DNA from: Paramacrobiotus metropolitanus
Lineage: Eukaryota; Tardigrada; Eutardigrada; Parachela; Macrobiotidae
Length of the DNA stretch: 64,000 nucleotides
Direction: 5' to 3'
NCBI RefSeq assembly: GCF_019649055.1
Contig: NW_026570241.1
Location: 434,001-498,000 of the forward strand
Made by a program: the position numbers and the translations under genes. The stretch's first letter is position 1, and every line of letters starts with the position of its first letter. Shown here in pieces: positions 1 to 12,709 of the stretch. The notes beneath the pieces were generated by a model. It made no database searches. It saw nothing but the letters and a program-made list of their open reading frames with translations, and was not told the origin of the DNA.

Positions 1-894
1 CTTCCGGGTATGAGCACATTCATTTACCTTCATACCGAAAATTAAAATTAATAAAACGGAAATTCGAATAAAAACCGAACTACCGGCAACCGCGTTGATG
101 GAAAATAGTGTGTTTGGTATTGCTGTTACAGTAGAACAAGCAAATAGTTTTTAACGATTTGATGAAACTGGAGTACGAGGCAATAATTATATATACGAAT
201 ACCCACTTTGAGCTGAACATCAGCGACATCAGCATGATTGCGAGGAAAGAGCTTTGAACAGCCTTGAAGTCCTTTTTTTTCGTGGCATAGGTAGTACATT
301 CCGAAATAAGAAAAGCTTTCACTGACCATAAGTAAATTTACTGCTCACATTAATCAGCACAGTTAATTGCAAGTACGAGTTACATTTAGTACGTTAAGTA
401 GCGCTTTATGCAACATACTTCCCATTAAAATAAAATACATATTTAAATCCTGCCTCTGTGTCAAAAGTAGCGCCCGGTGCTTAGTTTATACGCATTCATT
501 TATGTAAATACGGTTGCATGTTGCAATGGGCTAAGAGAATTATTCAGATCATGGACCTTAGACGTTTTTACTAGCAGAGTAACGCTCGACATCTCATTTT
601 TTTCAGTCTGATGTCATACATCTCGTTGTTTTTAATAATTTACTTAAAGTAACTGCCTCGCAGAATTTTACTAGCTTAAAGTGTTAACTCCTTTCGTATG
701 TTATTTAAATCAAATCTGCATTGGTAAATTGTTGTTGATTGATAGTGTGAAGATTTGTTAGTCGAAACCGTAACCAAACATTTGATCTGTACCAATAAAA
801 AATCTGTTTTTGGATATGCGGATGCTTTCCGAGCCCAGAGCGTTCCCAGGCTGATTTCATACGCTGTGGTCAGAACCAACCGCCCATTGGAACA
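1..894. other. 5' spacer, no gene seen
   Basis: AT-rich sequence upstream of the first mucin-like gene. Only short open frames without signal peptides, splice-consistent ends or recognisable motifs are present. It presumably contains the promoter of the gene starting at 895, but I see no convincing TATA box. Confidence 0.5.
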
Positions 895-2349
895 ATGTTG
901 GCCTTAAAGTGCGCTCTCCTAAGTATAAGCCTGACAAAGGTCAGTGCATTTCTTTTTGTCTACTCCGATCAAAATGGAGCCGGAAGTCAGTGTTCACCGC
1001 TGGCATCGTTATCCGCTTACGGATGTCCGTGTCCGCACCCTGGAGCACCATGCCAGGATCCCGGCACGATCTGTTCCCTGGCGGATGAGAATGGATACCT
1101 GAAAATTCAGAATCCATCAGCTGCCTTCATTTTGCTAATGGTCAACGAACTAAAGTGTCTGTGCGTGGCCCCTTGGGAAAAGTCGGAAGTACTTAATAAA
1201 TGCGTAAACGATGCAGTTGTGTCGACTACACCCGATGCCTGTATTAATGCCGAGAAGACAACCATTGGAACCGCGTCGACCACTACCGGCACGACAGCTT
1301 CGGCTACGTCAACAACGACTGGGACAACAGCCACTGTTACCAACATAGGAACGGTAGCGTGGACCACAACCAGCAAGCCTACCACAACCGAACCATCTAC
1401 AGAAACGAATACTGGCACGACTACCACTATAACATCAGCGGAAAGCAGTACAAGCGCTGCTGCTTTTCAAGTCATCCTCACTCCTACCAATGCAGGAGCT
1501 ACCGCCAACCTCGATGTGATGAAGTGTTATCCACAAAAAAATTTCACCGTGGCCACTCTTAATGTCAGTAGTACTAAGTACACTGTAAACTAAACGAGTA
1601 GTGGAAAAGTAATAGTGTTGCGTAAATTAACATGTTCCAGAAACGGGTTTTCTGATAAGCAGATAACAGGCGGAACCGCGCCATACGTAATGTCTGGTTT
1701 CCACTCCAATAATGACTGCTACAGACTGGATGGTCAGACGTATATTATTTTCGAAGGCGGAAAGTTTACTTATGCTTCTGTAAGTGGCAATTTTCAGTAC
1801 ACTCAGCGGCAAGCCGTATAATCAGAATTTTGCAAGAGTTCAATTAAGTAATGTTTCAGCCTTTCCTTGTCATGCGATTATTAAAAGGATTCGCTTACTC
1901 GACATTGTTTCGCTTAAAATTCTATGGTACGCGTGTTAATTCGTTAAGCCTTTCAGAGCTTTTATCCTTGTTGGACTGGAGATTCCCAATTCTTCATGAC
2001 TGGACAAAATGATACAGTGGATCTCACCGTGCAGGATTCGTCTGTTCCTCCGCAATTTTCTGTGGTGCAGTTAAAAGTATGGGAGCATACGCATACTACA
2101 CGTACATGCTTGACCTTCAGATACGTTTGGGCTTGCATCTAGGTATAAATTTACCAGGTCGATGATCCGAAGTGGGATTTGGATCAATATAGATGCGATC
2201 CCAACACCGGTTACAATTTCGATGGTGTTGGAGAAGGAAAAAGCATTTCGGAGATGGGGAAGCTCAAGTATCGGATGACTTCCGGTTCGCGACTGCCCCG
2301 AAGAAAGATAAAAGATGGTTATAACACATATTTCACAAAAAAGCCTTGA
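895..2349 (+). CDS. Secreted mucin-like Cys-rich protein, paralogue 1
   Basis: Exons 895-1563, 1663-1779, 1957-2076 and 2158-2349 (all phase 0) give 365 residues. A signal peptide (about 1-18) is followed by a Cys-rich domain with YGCPC, DPGTIC and LKCLC motifs (about 30-105). A Thr/Ser stalk (about 115-195) suited to O-glycosylation and a C-terminal module starting at a CYPQKNFTVA motif follow; the module continues over three short exons and ends in a basic tail with RLPRRK. I do not recognise the family; a secreted matrix or mucus role is inferred from composition. Exon lengths 117 and 120 match the copy at 4355-6017 exactly. The last exon is odd: the splice acceptor used by that copy would here bring in an in-frame TAA (2146-2148), so the acceptor 15 bases downstream is assumed. 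Confidence 0.75.
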
Positions 2350-3292
2350 ACTGTTTCTAAGTGTTAAGTTTTGTACTAGTAACGTTATTACTGTAAGCAG
2401 ATTTTTTTGCCATGTACTACTTACTAGCCATATCCATCCATATTTTGCGCACTTTAATGCATTATTACGCACTAAGGTATAACTACCGTACCGTACATAG
2501 AATCTGTTTTGCATGCAGACAACGTTGTGTTCTGCAATTTCTTTTTCTTGTTTTAACTGTCGCTATTCCATGCATTTGTGGAATTTGTCACCGGATTAAC
2601 CTTGAAACCAAGGAATAGTGGGCTTTGAAAAATGCAACCGGAAGATTTTCTATAGCAATATTATGTAGTTAAGGAAGTGATAGTTTTGTGGCAGAACGTA
2701 GATCTCTTCACGAGTGTTCGGTTTCCATAATTTTTCTTAATATCAGCTTACGTGTTTATTTAATGGTCAAAGGGTACAGAGCAGCGGTTACTAGTTTTCA
2801 CAGCTGCGAAAAAAAGTAGCCGATCCCTTACGCTGGTGTTGAAGTGTTGATGTCATCCTACGGTTGTCGAAATCATATCAAAATGATTGGATTCGGAAAA
2901 GCTTTGTGCACAGTCCAACGTCAACTTCGAAAGCGTCTGCGGGCTCATTCGGGAGAAGCCCGCTCACACGAATTTCTTCGGCAGCGTCTGTTTAGAGATA
3001 CAGCAGGGTACGCCGCTTCTGTTTTGGGTACCGTTGAGAGTGCGGAAATTTTTAATGAGCTCTTGTTTCTTAACTGTTCTTAAAACGTGTAAAGTGAAGT
3101 TTCAATATATACGGGAACGTCAACTTGGATCTATCAAACATAAAGTCGGCCGAACCACTTTTTGTTGTATTTTTGTCATACGTATACGGAATAAAATTAT
3201 TTTTAACCGCTAATAATGCAGCCGAGATTCAATCTACTCACATTCAAATTCGTTTGCCAAACCGAATTGCCTTAAAAGTCAAAGTAGATATG
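2350..3292 (+). other. Spacer between mucin-like genes
   Basis: No supported gene. Open frames of 79-108 codons at 2844-3213 overlap in different frames, lack splice or signal-peptide support and run into the repeat that begins at 3293. Confidence 0.5.
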
Positions 3293-3711
3293 TATGGAAC
3301 GTTTCGTACCAAAGAAAAAAACTGGAACGTTTTTTTCCTTCTTGTAGTTACTGTAGTCATCTGTAGACAACCAGTAGGCACCCTGTATACAATCTGTATA
3401 CATCCTCAGAAAACCTAAGAAACCAGGTGACTACAGTATGTCTACAGTGGTGTCTACGCTACTCTACAGGCTGTCTACAGAAGACTACCGGTGTATACAG
3501 ACAGAGTATCTAGCTGAACCTAAGAAGGGCTGCCTGTATACAGCGGTAGACATCCGTAGACAACCTGTAGACACGCTGTATACATCCTAAGAAACCTAGG
3601 TGACTACCGATAGTTCTACAGGGAGTCTACAGGCTGTATACATATGTCTACTGTGACTACAAGGAGAGAAAAAACGATTCACTTTTTTTCTTTGGTACGA
3701 AGCGTGCCACA
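3293..3711. mobile_element. MITE-like element with terminal inverted repeats
   Basis: A 29-base end at 3293-3321 (core TTCGTACCAAAGAAAAAAA) is matched in inverted orientation at 3683-3711, with about four mismatches. The 360-base interior is packed with GTAGAC, GTCTAC, CTACAG and GTATAC words in both orientations, which is typical of subterminal repeats in foldback or MITE-type transposons. There is no coding capacity. I could not identify a clear target-site duplication, so the superfamily is undetermined. Confidence 0.6.
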
Positions 3712-4354
3712 GGTGTATGTATAAGTAGACGATACAAAGTTACAGATAATCTGAACTGCAATCTATGGATTAACGAAATTTGCAATTAACCGACGTCCTG
3801 TTATACTTCTCGTGCACAGCGTCAAACCTATAGGAGAAGCACATATTTTTTACTACAGATTTAGTACACAGCATATTTTGATTCAGAATAATAATATACT
3901 ACTGTATTATTCATGTCTTTCGTCCGACTTCTGCATTCATTAAGCAACGAATTAATCAAACAGCACGCAGTGAGTTACTTCCGTAGTGTAGAAGATCGTG
4001 CAAACAAATTCTGATTGAACAAATCTAATACAAAACAATGCATTTGTGTCGAGAGAAGCGCCCGGTATACAAAAATGTAATTCATTTGTTGAGTGTACAA
4101 AAACTCTACCTAGATCTGTTGTAAACATCGAAGTTGTCAGAATTGGTGAATACCTAGTAAAACCGTTCGACATCTACTGTACTGGTGTTACAGACTTGTA
4201 GTCGTCGGTTCATTAATATTGTTTTTAGATCAGCAGATAATTTTTCTGATAAAAGCTTCTACAACAAATACTACTTTTGGGTGTGTTAAGAGGATATCTC
4301 CAAATTGATTGCATCTGCTCCGTTCAAAACTACAAATAATAATCCTTCAACACT
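3712..4354 (+). other. Upstream region of second mucin-like gene
   Basis: AT-rich and without a supported gene. It should hold the promoter of the gene at 4355; no clear core-promoter motif was seen. Confidence 0.5.
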
Positions 4355-6017
4355 ATGCTGAGGTTGTTTTGTGCTCTCTTGAGCAGCATAAACTGTGCAG
4401 CGGTGAATGCCTTTGTTTTTGTCTATTCTGATCAGAATGGACCCGGAAGTCAGTGTTCGCCAATGGTATCTCTATCCGGCTACGGATGCCCGTGCCGGCA
4501 CCCGGGAGCGGCATGCAGGGATCCCGGTACTATCTGTTCCCTTGCCGACGAAAATGGATACCTGAGAATTCAGAACCCATCCGCTGCTTTCATCTTGCTA
4601 ATGGTCAACGAACTGAAATGTTTGTGTGTGACCCCATGGGAAAAGTCGGATGTCCTTAACAGATGCGTCAACGATGCAGTCGTGGCAACAACCCCCGGTG
4701 TATGCATTAATGCGGTTACGACAACCACTGGAATTTCGTCGACCACTACTGGCACAACCACTTCAGCTACGTCAACAAACACTGGCACCACAGCCGCGGT
4801 GACCGACACAGAAACTGCAGCGTGGACCACAACCAGTAAGCCTACCACAACGGCAACATCTGCAGGAACCACTACGGCTGCGATAACGGAATTTACCACG
4901 TCAGCGGAAACCACTACACCAACAACGGCTGGGGCTACAGCCACGGAAACTGAGGCGTGGACCACAATCACCTATCCTACTCCAACTCAACCTTCGTCGG
5001 AAACCTCGGTAACGGGTTCTACCACGTCAGCAGAAACCAGTACAAGCGGTGGCGTTCTTCGAGTCGTCCTTACTCCAACCAACCCGGGTGCTTCCACCAA
5101 TCTGGGTGTGATGAAGTGTTATCCGCAAAAGAATTTCACTGTTGCCACCATTAATGTGAGCAATAACTAACATGCTAAACTGCGTTCATGCCAAACAGTA
5201 ACAAAGCCGTGAAAAAGTTTGCACCATTTTCTGCGTGTGTATATTGGTATAATTATTTGCAAATTTCGCTATAATCGCTCTAGAAATGCCAGTTATCGGT
5301 GTTTTACTTAGCAGATTACAGGCGGAACCTTGCCATATACAATTTCTAGTTTTCACTCCAGCACTGGCTGCTACGGGCTTGATAGCCAGAAGGATATTGT
5401 GTTCGAGGGTGCCCTTCTGACGTCTGCTCAAGTAGGTTGTTATGCTTCACCGTAAAACAAGTCTCGTTCATGCCAAATAACTATGCTAGCTTCATTATAA
5501 CCATAATTAAATAAACACGGCCCTCAAGCTGGTGATCGGCTACAGTTATAAGAGACGTTGTAACTTGTAATATACACTGATTTGTGAAAATGTTCAACTT
5601 TTAAGGCCTGGTATCCTTGCTGGACAGGAACCGGAGAGTACTTTATGGCTGGGCAAACCGACACTGTGGATTTTACTGTGCAAGATTCCTCTAATCCTCC
5701 TTTGACTTTTGTTTCCCAACTGAAAGTACAAACTACGTGCAGACGCCTAGACACCCACATATATTGGGCAGCGCTCTTACAGGTTTTGCTTTCCTGTTTT
5801 GCAGGTACAAATTTACGAAGTGGATGACCCGAGCGGGGAATTCAACTTCGACAACTACAGATGTGATCCAAACATTGGTTCCAATTTCAGTGGTGTTGGA
5901 GAGGGAAAGATCTTCCTGGAGGCAGGCACGATCAAATATCGCATAACGGCCGGCTTGCGGCTACCTCGAAGAAAAAGGAAAAGCGATTTTAAACGATATT
6001 ATACAAGACGATCGTGA
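4355..6017 (+). CDS. Secreted mucin-like Cys-rich protein, paralogue 2
   Basis: Exons 4355-5155, 5315-5431, 5606-5725 and 5805-6017 (phase 0 throughout) give 416 residues. The layout equals that of the 895-2349 gene: signal peptide (about 1-20), Cys-rich domain with YGCPC, DPGTIC and LKCLC, Thr/Ser stalk (about 125-230, longer here), a CYPQKNFTVA module, and short exons carrying GCYGLD, WYPCWTG and YRCDPN motifs. The tail ends in RLPRRKRK and further basic residues. The two genes are adjacent, same-strand and closely similar in the N-terminal domain, so they are tandem duplicates. The donor after exon 1 is GTGAGC. Family unrecognised; secretion and O-glycosylation are inferred. Confidence 0.8.
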
Positions 6018-7131
6018 ACTTTGAATCGAACTTGGAAGTGTTTTTACTAAATCTATTTATACGAGCACAATCTGCAAGCTTTACAATCATGGTAAGTTGT
6101 TTGAATGTCAAACGACTTCGAACCTGAATACAGCCAGCTGTAATCATATGTTATGGACTCATGAACCATATGTACCATATTGCAATTGAGAACACAAAAC
6201 GAGCCGGTGCATCTTTACGTAGTGCACGATGCAGCAGACCAGTTAAACCTGCATGAACCGGAAATACCGTATCTTTGCTTAAGGTAATACGGCCACATGT
6301 ACTCGTACAGATACATGTACCGCACACGTGATCTTTCCTAAGCGAACCAAGCGGCGACTTTGCTTCGCCAAACGGTTATTTATGCTACCAGCAAATGTAT
6401 TGTTAAAACCACAACGCAAAAGACATAAACAGCATCGAACAACGGTTAATTATGATTTAGATAACTTTTATCATATTTTTATAAAACCGCACCTTCGAAG
6501 ATATTTCAGTTCTCAGTGTTTGTGACAAAGTTATCAAAATGACTTCGTTCTATTAAATGGCGCGGTGGCTGTAATATTTATTTCCAACAGCTTAAGCAGT
6601 AGATAAGTCAGACTCAAGCAGCTTACTTTAACTGATAAGGGCTAATCAGTACTATGATGGGTAGTATGATAGCTGATTACAATATGAAATACTACATCTA
6701 TCAAATTGTAGGTGGAATTACGGTTTACGATATTACAACGTTCTAAGACGAGCGTCAATTTTTACGATTTTTGCATAAGCTGGTTGCAAACCACAAATTA
6801 TAATGTTTACGTGGCAATATGTAATTGGTCCTCCGGTAAAATTTCTTATCATTTTTGTGATAACGCGCATGTTATGGACGTCCCCTCCTAGCTTTCATGG
6901 AACTTACCGAGAACTACCCGAACAGGCACGAACAGGCAATAAATACTCGCAAGCACGAATTAAACACCTTTTCTCGCCTTCACTCACATTTTCCTTCTTG
7001 TTAGCCGCTTCGAAAGTAAGGCATCTTACCGATTCTTGTACAAACATCCTTTGCACCGTCTTCATCTCTTTTGCAGCAGAACCCCAGTCTTTGTGCTTTC
7101 TCTCTAGCGTCGAGTCCGTAATACAGTGTCC
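6018..7131 (+). other. Spacer, no gene seen
   Basis: AT-rich sequence with short open frames (6328-6525, 6803-7150) that have no motif or splice support. The last 300 bases lie directly before the Ig-like gene at 7132 and probably include its 5' UTR and promoter. Confidence 0.5.
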
Positions 7132-8802
7132 ATGCCGGCGCGTGGGGTGATAATCGCTTCTTTCATTATTTCAGCCGCAATTTGCACCGTGGGCGGCTAT
7201 TCTTACGAAGGCCGTTGTAATAAGAACATTTTGACTGTCTGCGCTGATGATAGTTCATATTTTCTTGTGAAATGTTGGGATGACCTTTTACCACGCCGTT
7301 TTGTGGACGACGAAGGGCGGCGGCACTTCGACGAGGAAGTACCCTCAAAACCTTTACGGCAACGCCTAGCCAACAACTACCGCGAAGACGATTTGTTTAC
7401 GCAAAAATGCGTCGAAGATGAGAATGGGCAATGGATTCGTGTGCCACAATTCAATATCACGAGCTACGATCGACAGGAGGTAATATTCGGAGATCTACGT
7501 TGCACTTAATTATTGTGTTTTTCAAAATTGGTTGGCAAACTCCCGTATGGTATGACGCAAAGTTGCTCTGCTTTTAGACATTCTACGTTCGTCAGCGGCA
7601 ACTAAAAGATTTGCTAAAAGACAAGGGATATTACTGCTGTTTTAATACAACATCCCGGCTCTGCCATGAAACATGGTTCCTCAGCGTACCAATCCTTATC
7701 CAGCAAAGTTACACTGCTGAGAACGGCGGAGATGTGCAGACTGCATTTACTTCTGTTCAACCGAGGGTTCAAAAAAGCGAATCGCCCTACTCAAGTCAAT
7801 CTCTGAAACAAAACGCGTCAGCTGAAAACATGGCAGGTAGGTTTTGTTTTCACCCGGCAATTTTAACACGATAGTATCCTTTATTCAAGATGGCCATGGC
7901 AAATATCTATATTTATTATTTACATTAGGGCATAAATTAGGAGCTCATCGGTAACTGTGTAAGTGAGGCAAAGACAATCTAATCGTAAAGCGAAATAAAC
8001 AGGTATACAGCTTCGTGTGTTGCGGTGAAGCTTACGCGGAGTATGTAATAAGCGAATATTGAATATCACAGTCATGTAAATTTTTAAAAATAGTGCAATT
8101 TCAAACGACAATTTCGATTTACTTACAGTAATTTCCGAAGGAAACGTTCTGATAATGATGGGTTTCCAGTAATGTTCTTTTGGTGTCAATGGCATTGTTA
8201 CTATTGAGCTTTTTAAGTAAGATTAAGAAAAACTTCACGATCTCCTTGAATAGATTGGCGACTTTGCCGAACTATGATTATCTTGTTCCAGGAAATGTGG
8301 AAGTCAATTTTCATGCAAAGAAATCGCCCGCGGAAAGCTTGCCATCACAATGTAAGACAGAAGTGGTACTTATTTGAGTCGGAATGCTTTTCAGCTGAAT
8401 CAGTAATGCAAAGTAATTAAGTGAGGCAAAGACAACTTTATGGATGGGTATTACCTATATTACCATAAACAGAAACATGAGATGTTTTTATAGAAGTCTT
8501 TAATTAATTTTATAAAATAATCTGATGTTAAGTTTCGTACAGATAGGCACAAAAAAAAATAATGAAGGCAATTCTTTATTAGCGTGTAAGTAGGTACCAT
8601 ATTTCTCCTGTTTTCTGCAGCTGCCATTACCCAGGACCACATGGGCGCCGGGGGTACAGTTGCCGTCGTCCTAGGCGTAACTGCAGCTATCGGTGTTGCA
8701 GCCGCTATTATATTTATTGTCTACCGCAAGCTCCGCCCAGGAACTCGAAACAACCGTGGCAACTATGGCCCGCCAGGCGCTCAAAATTGGGCTTTTGCCT
8801 AA
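7132..8802 (+). CDS. Ig-like single-pass membrane protein (four exons)
   Basis: Exons 7132-7479, 7578-7836, 8292-8351 and 8621-8802 give 282 residues. A signal peptide (about 1-22) precedes one Cys-rich extracellular domain; its second half has GYYCC and CHETWFLSV, matching the Y-x-C region of Ig-like domains and the related genes in this window. A 60-base third exon, phase 1 at both ends, could be skipped without changing frame. The last exon supplies one transmembrane helix and a tail of about 27 residues rich in Gly, Asn and Pro. Start chosen at ATG 7132, in frame with the signal peptide. A broken copy of exons 3 and 4 lies at 56574-57052. Ligand and function unknown; a surface recognition role is inferred. 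Confidence 0.7.
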
Positions 8803-10614
8803 GAAATCCAGGATAAAGATTAATTTTTCGAATCTGTGTAAATTAGTGGTTGAATATTTTACGGTTGAAAGGTGGTTTTTGTTTTAATGTCGGTGATGCG
8901 GGCTCGGCTCAGATCCTTTCCGGTGCTTTTAATTTCCTTGTTCTAATGCGGCCGATAAAGTACTGACAGTGCGTTTGACCGGTGTTTCTGATTGAATTTA
9001 GCTTTATCTGCATAGTTGTCTTTGAATTAGCTGTGTTCTGGGCGATTATTCTGCTTTGAAATTTTGCCAGAAATCTCCCATGGAACGTTTAAATACTCGT
9101 AGTTGCCTAATCGCCACAGCTTCCGCTTAGCATTTCTAGTTCATAAAAACAAAGCACGTAACATGTTTACACACTATGTATCAGTAAGCGAAAAGTAGTT
9201 CACGTTAATCAGTGCACTGAATGCCACTGATAAATACCAACCGTCAATGAATGCCGAAGATTTAGGCGTTCCAAGTTCTCAGTACCGTACAGTGCACGTA
9301 CTAATTGGCAGACTAAGTGGAAAACTCATGAAAGTGCAAAATCATCAGTAATAATTGGCAGTTGGTCGTTGGCATATCGATAATTAATCATCACTCTTAA
9401 ATGGGTACATGTTTTATAGTAATTACCTTTAAGTACAAAATTATCCCCAAAATGTCTGTGTAAGGCAACTGGAAACCGGGTATTGCTGTTAAGAATATAT
9501 CGTACAGATAAATATATTGGCTAGAGTGGCTAGTATTGCGAACGACCAGCAATAAAAGTTCGTTAATTCATGATCTGTAGTCTGCAAGGCCAATTGTATG
9601 TGATCCGTTGTTTAAAATATTCTGTACAGTTAAAATGAAGCAGAGTTGAGAAAAATCGAAGTAATAATCTGTATGATCTCTGACCTTTTGGGTATCGTAA
9701 TTAAAATATATTGACAGTTTGTTTAACAGTCGACGAATAAGATAAACTATCCGGTTCGATCCAACGTCATTGTTTCGAAAATTATTAAGAATTCTACTTG
9801 GTTTGTTCTTTGGGTTTGACGACATTGCTTTGTTCCGCGTACACCTACTGGCACTTCCGAAATCTCCACCGCTCAGTTACACTTTATGTGTTTACTCTGA
9901 AAACTGAAAAAAATATTGCACCAATCTGTATATGTATTGTCACTGATACGACTTTCAGCATTTACTTACCACTTTGGTTAGATTATTCCTCACTTAATCA
10001 TAGCTACCAGTCACTCATGAAAATAAGACCTCTATTGTTGCCATCTGCATTTTATTTTAATTTCAACAGGTTAGTAATATGATGTACGGTACGTCGTCAC
10101 TGAGGCGATCTGATAAAGGAAGACCTGAGCAGTACAGAAAGCTAACTGTATTAATTTTTGTACCAAAGTACGAGCATTTATCTACCTACATAGAAGTATA
10201 CATGCTACGCCGCTAAGTAAGTAACCCATTCCGGTTTCTCGTAAATAGTGCGCATCGCTCTATGTTTGCAGGGAAACGGGAGAACGAATAAAATTATTAT
10301 GTACAGACATAATAATACACTGTACAAGTACAAGCACTGATTGACGCTTCTTATCAAAGCTTGCAATCACCGCTTCTGTAACGGATGCACGGCATGCATC
10401 GAAAGTGGTCCGGCACTACAACAGTAAAGGTTTAATTTTTTCGAAGGCGCATAGCGTGCTCCTTGCTACGAACACACTTACCCGCTTAGCACTACTTGAA
10501 TTTTTCTAATGTACCCCATTTCTTCCTTTCTGCTTAATCCCTATAACCGATTTGCAGAATATACCAATTCTGGCGTTCGAAACCTGACTGCTTATTGAAA
10601 ATTATTGACCGTTC
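8803..10614. other. Spacer, no gene seen
   Basis: About 1.8 kb of AT-rich sequence after the Ig-like membrane gene. The first 60 bases are similar to the region after the broken copy at 57053, so the duplication extends into the 3' flank. Open frames at 9568-9825 and 9798-10082 overlap on opposite strands and show no domain. Confidence 0.5.
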
Positions 10615-11115
10615 ATGGATCGTTCAAGTATCCGTTTTCCATTGAGTTTGATTCTGATCGGTATTATACCGTATTTATGTGCCAGGCCAACCGAAAAACC
10701 GTTTCACGATTGTTCCTGCAATGTCGATGTGCCACAACTCCAACAGTATGAAACGGAGCCTTCGTATCTGGATTTTCGCTGCAAGCACGACGAACATCTC
10801 GTGAAATTCTCAGAGAACCGCACAATAGTGATTACTGCGGACAGTCCTCACGGATTCAGCATCATTCCCCACAAGCTGATACACGCAGCATCGTGCTACT
10901 TTACCGATGAACCGCAGCGTTTTATCTGCGAAGTTAAACCCGATAAGGAGGAAGTGATCAAGCTGCAGTTTAAGAAGGGCCAACAGGTGACCACAGCGGT
11001 GTATCGTAAACAGGTCTCCCTGTTAACCGAATCAGATGTTGGCATATATAAATGTGTCAGCCAAGACTTTACCCAGTGCTCGGCTTCATGGAATGTTAGT
11101 GTAATAGAATTATAG
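10615..11115 (+). CDS. Secreted single Ig-like domain protein
   Basis: One intronless frame of 166 residues starting at ATG 10615. The N-terminus is a hydrophobic signal peptide (about 1-22). The rest is one Ig-like domain: a Cys in the front sheet (YLDFRCKHD, about residue 56) and the signature ESDVGIYKC near residues 140-150, followed by SASWNVSV and the stop. Extra cysteines (CSC near 34, and others) suggest additional disulfides. There is no membrane helix, so it should be secreted. The end SWNVSV corresponds to the position where the membrane-anchored relatives continue into a stalk and transmembrane exon, so this may be a soluble member. A downstream exon cannot be excluded. Confidence 0.65.
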   Translation: MDRSSIRFPLSLILIGIIPYLCARPTEKPFHDCSCNVDVPQLQQYETEPSYLDFRCKHDEHLVKFSENRTIVITADSPHGFSIIPHKLIHAASCYFTDEPQRFICEVKPDKEEVIKLQFKKGQQVTTAVYRKQVSLLTESDVGIYKCVSQDFTQCSASWNVSVIEL

Positions 11116-12709
11116 CATCGTGCTGCTCGTCTTGGGAAACTGATAGCCATCATGATGACTGATCGTTTTCGCCTTGGTCTTGTGTGTGTGGTAATTTTCT
11201 ACTTACCCTGTAATCAGTTTAATATGATCTGGATCGGTGTTTTTGGCAGTTAGTTAAATTAGTTTGACGGTTGTATTATAAAAATCAAATTGCGGGGCAA
11301 TAATAAAAAAAGCGATGATAAATAAATATGCCGTTAAATACGGTTGGCGTTTAATTAGGATCCTGCACGTATTTTACGGTTACGTTTTATAAGAGTAGTA
11401 ATTATTGTAAGATTTGTTGATTTGAGTACTAGCTGCGATTCCGTTCTCGACTTTCTTTCCAGATTTTGTTTAAGTGCCTTATTTTTATCAAAGTTGTTGT
11501 TGCACATGTTGCGACGCGCCGATTAGCACAGGACGGATAATTACTGACATTCAGTACCTATCACGTATCAGTATACAAAAAACGCAATATTAAGTTTGCT
11601 AATCCCGAGGCAATGGGTTTATAGCGGTCTGCATACATAGTAAAATTTTAACACATGGACCTTTTGTGGACAAACCTTACCTGCGGCTGCGGTAAACTTT
11701 CAAAACTGAGACGACTGACACCTTTTGCCAGCGTCGCTCTGTATACATTTGTAACAATGACCAAATCGTATATAAATAGATAATTGTAATAGTTTTGCAC
11801 GTACTTTATACGAGTATCTGCAGTTCTTGAAATATGGCGGTACACTAGCTATAGTACAAAGTACTAACCGACAATCTGTTCGCAAGCAAACCAGCGGTAG
11901 GTCAGTCAAAATCCAACTTCTCTGTGAAGGGAGTACTTACATTAGTACTTACCTACTGTCAGTATACCTATTGTGGTCGACCTGGTTTTCTTACAAACTG
12001 CGTCAGTAAAGAAACACGCCAAGTTGCCGTGATTCACGTTTATACGACTAGATGAATGCGTATGTCTTGTCAGCATCTGTGTAAACAACATCAAACGTCA
12101 ACAGATGCCGCAATAATTGCACGTTTTGATGTTATGTCACACATCGGCATCTTTGACCACGATACATGCGTGTACGAACGAAAGGCATGAACATGTTTTT
12201 TGAAATAGTTAATTAATATGCGAATGTCTATACAGCACCATCAATCCATAATTGATTAGGCAGATCAAGAACAAAGGCTAGGAAAATTTATGCATATATG
12301 CGCAGCATCTTTCGACGTATGTGAAACCGAAACATCATTCTATCACAATGGCAGAAATATTACCCCTCTCAACACATCAATATGGTGTACATAGCGGTTA
12401 ATATGCTGATTAAAATGCGGCTTCCGACAATGCAATGACAGGTACTGCATTGTTTATCAATTTAGCATATGCATAATTATTTCATGATACAGCCTCGCAT
12501 GCTAAAAACCGTGTTTGTGCATACCCAGAATTCTTGCGTTTCTGGTTTCTACCACGATACTGTGTTATTATTTTTTGTTGTTTGGAAAGTGAAAACAATG
12601 GCTCTAATATCTGGTCTCTGTTAATGTGCGACACCCTTGCCTTCATTGTACCTTTGTTTACTTAAAACGATTTATTGTAGCAATACAAATTTTGTATTCG
12701 GAGCCCATT
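11116..12709. other. Spacer, no gene seen
   Basis: About 1.6 kb of AT-rich sequence. Open frames at 11648-12009 overlap on both strands and have no recognisable features. The 3' end should include the promoter of the large mucin-like gene. Confidence 0.5.

Noticed and set aside
2844-3418. Overlapping short open frames before and inside the first inverted-repeat element
   Set aside because: No signal peptide, domain or splice support; partly inside the transposon-like repeat.
9751-9780. GGTTCGATCC, resembling a tRNA T-loop
   Set aside because: No matching acceptor stem, D-arm or anticodon arm could be placed around it.
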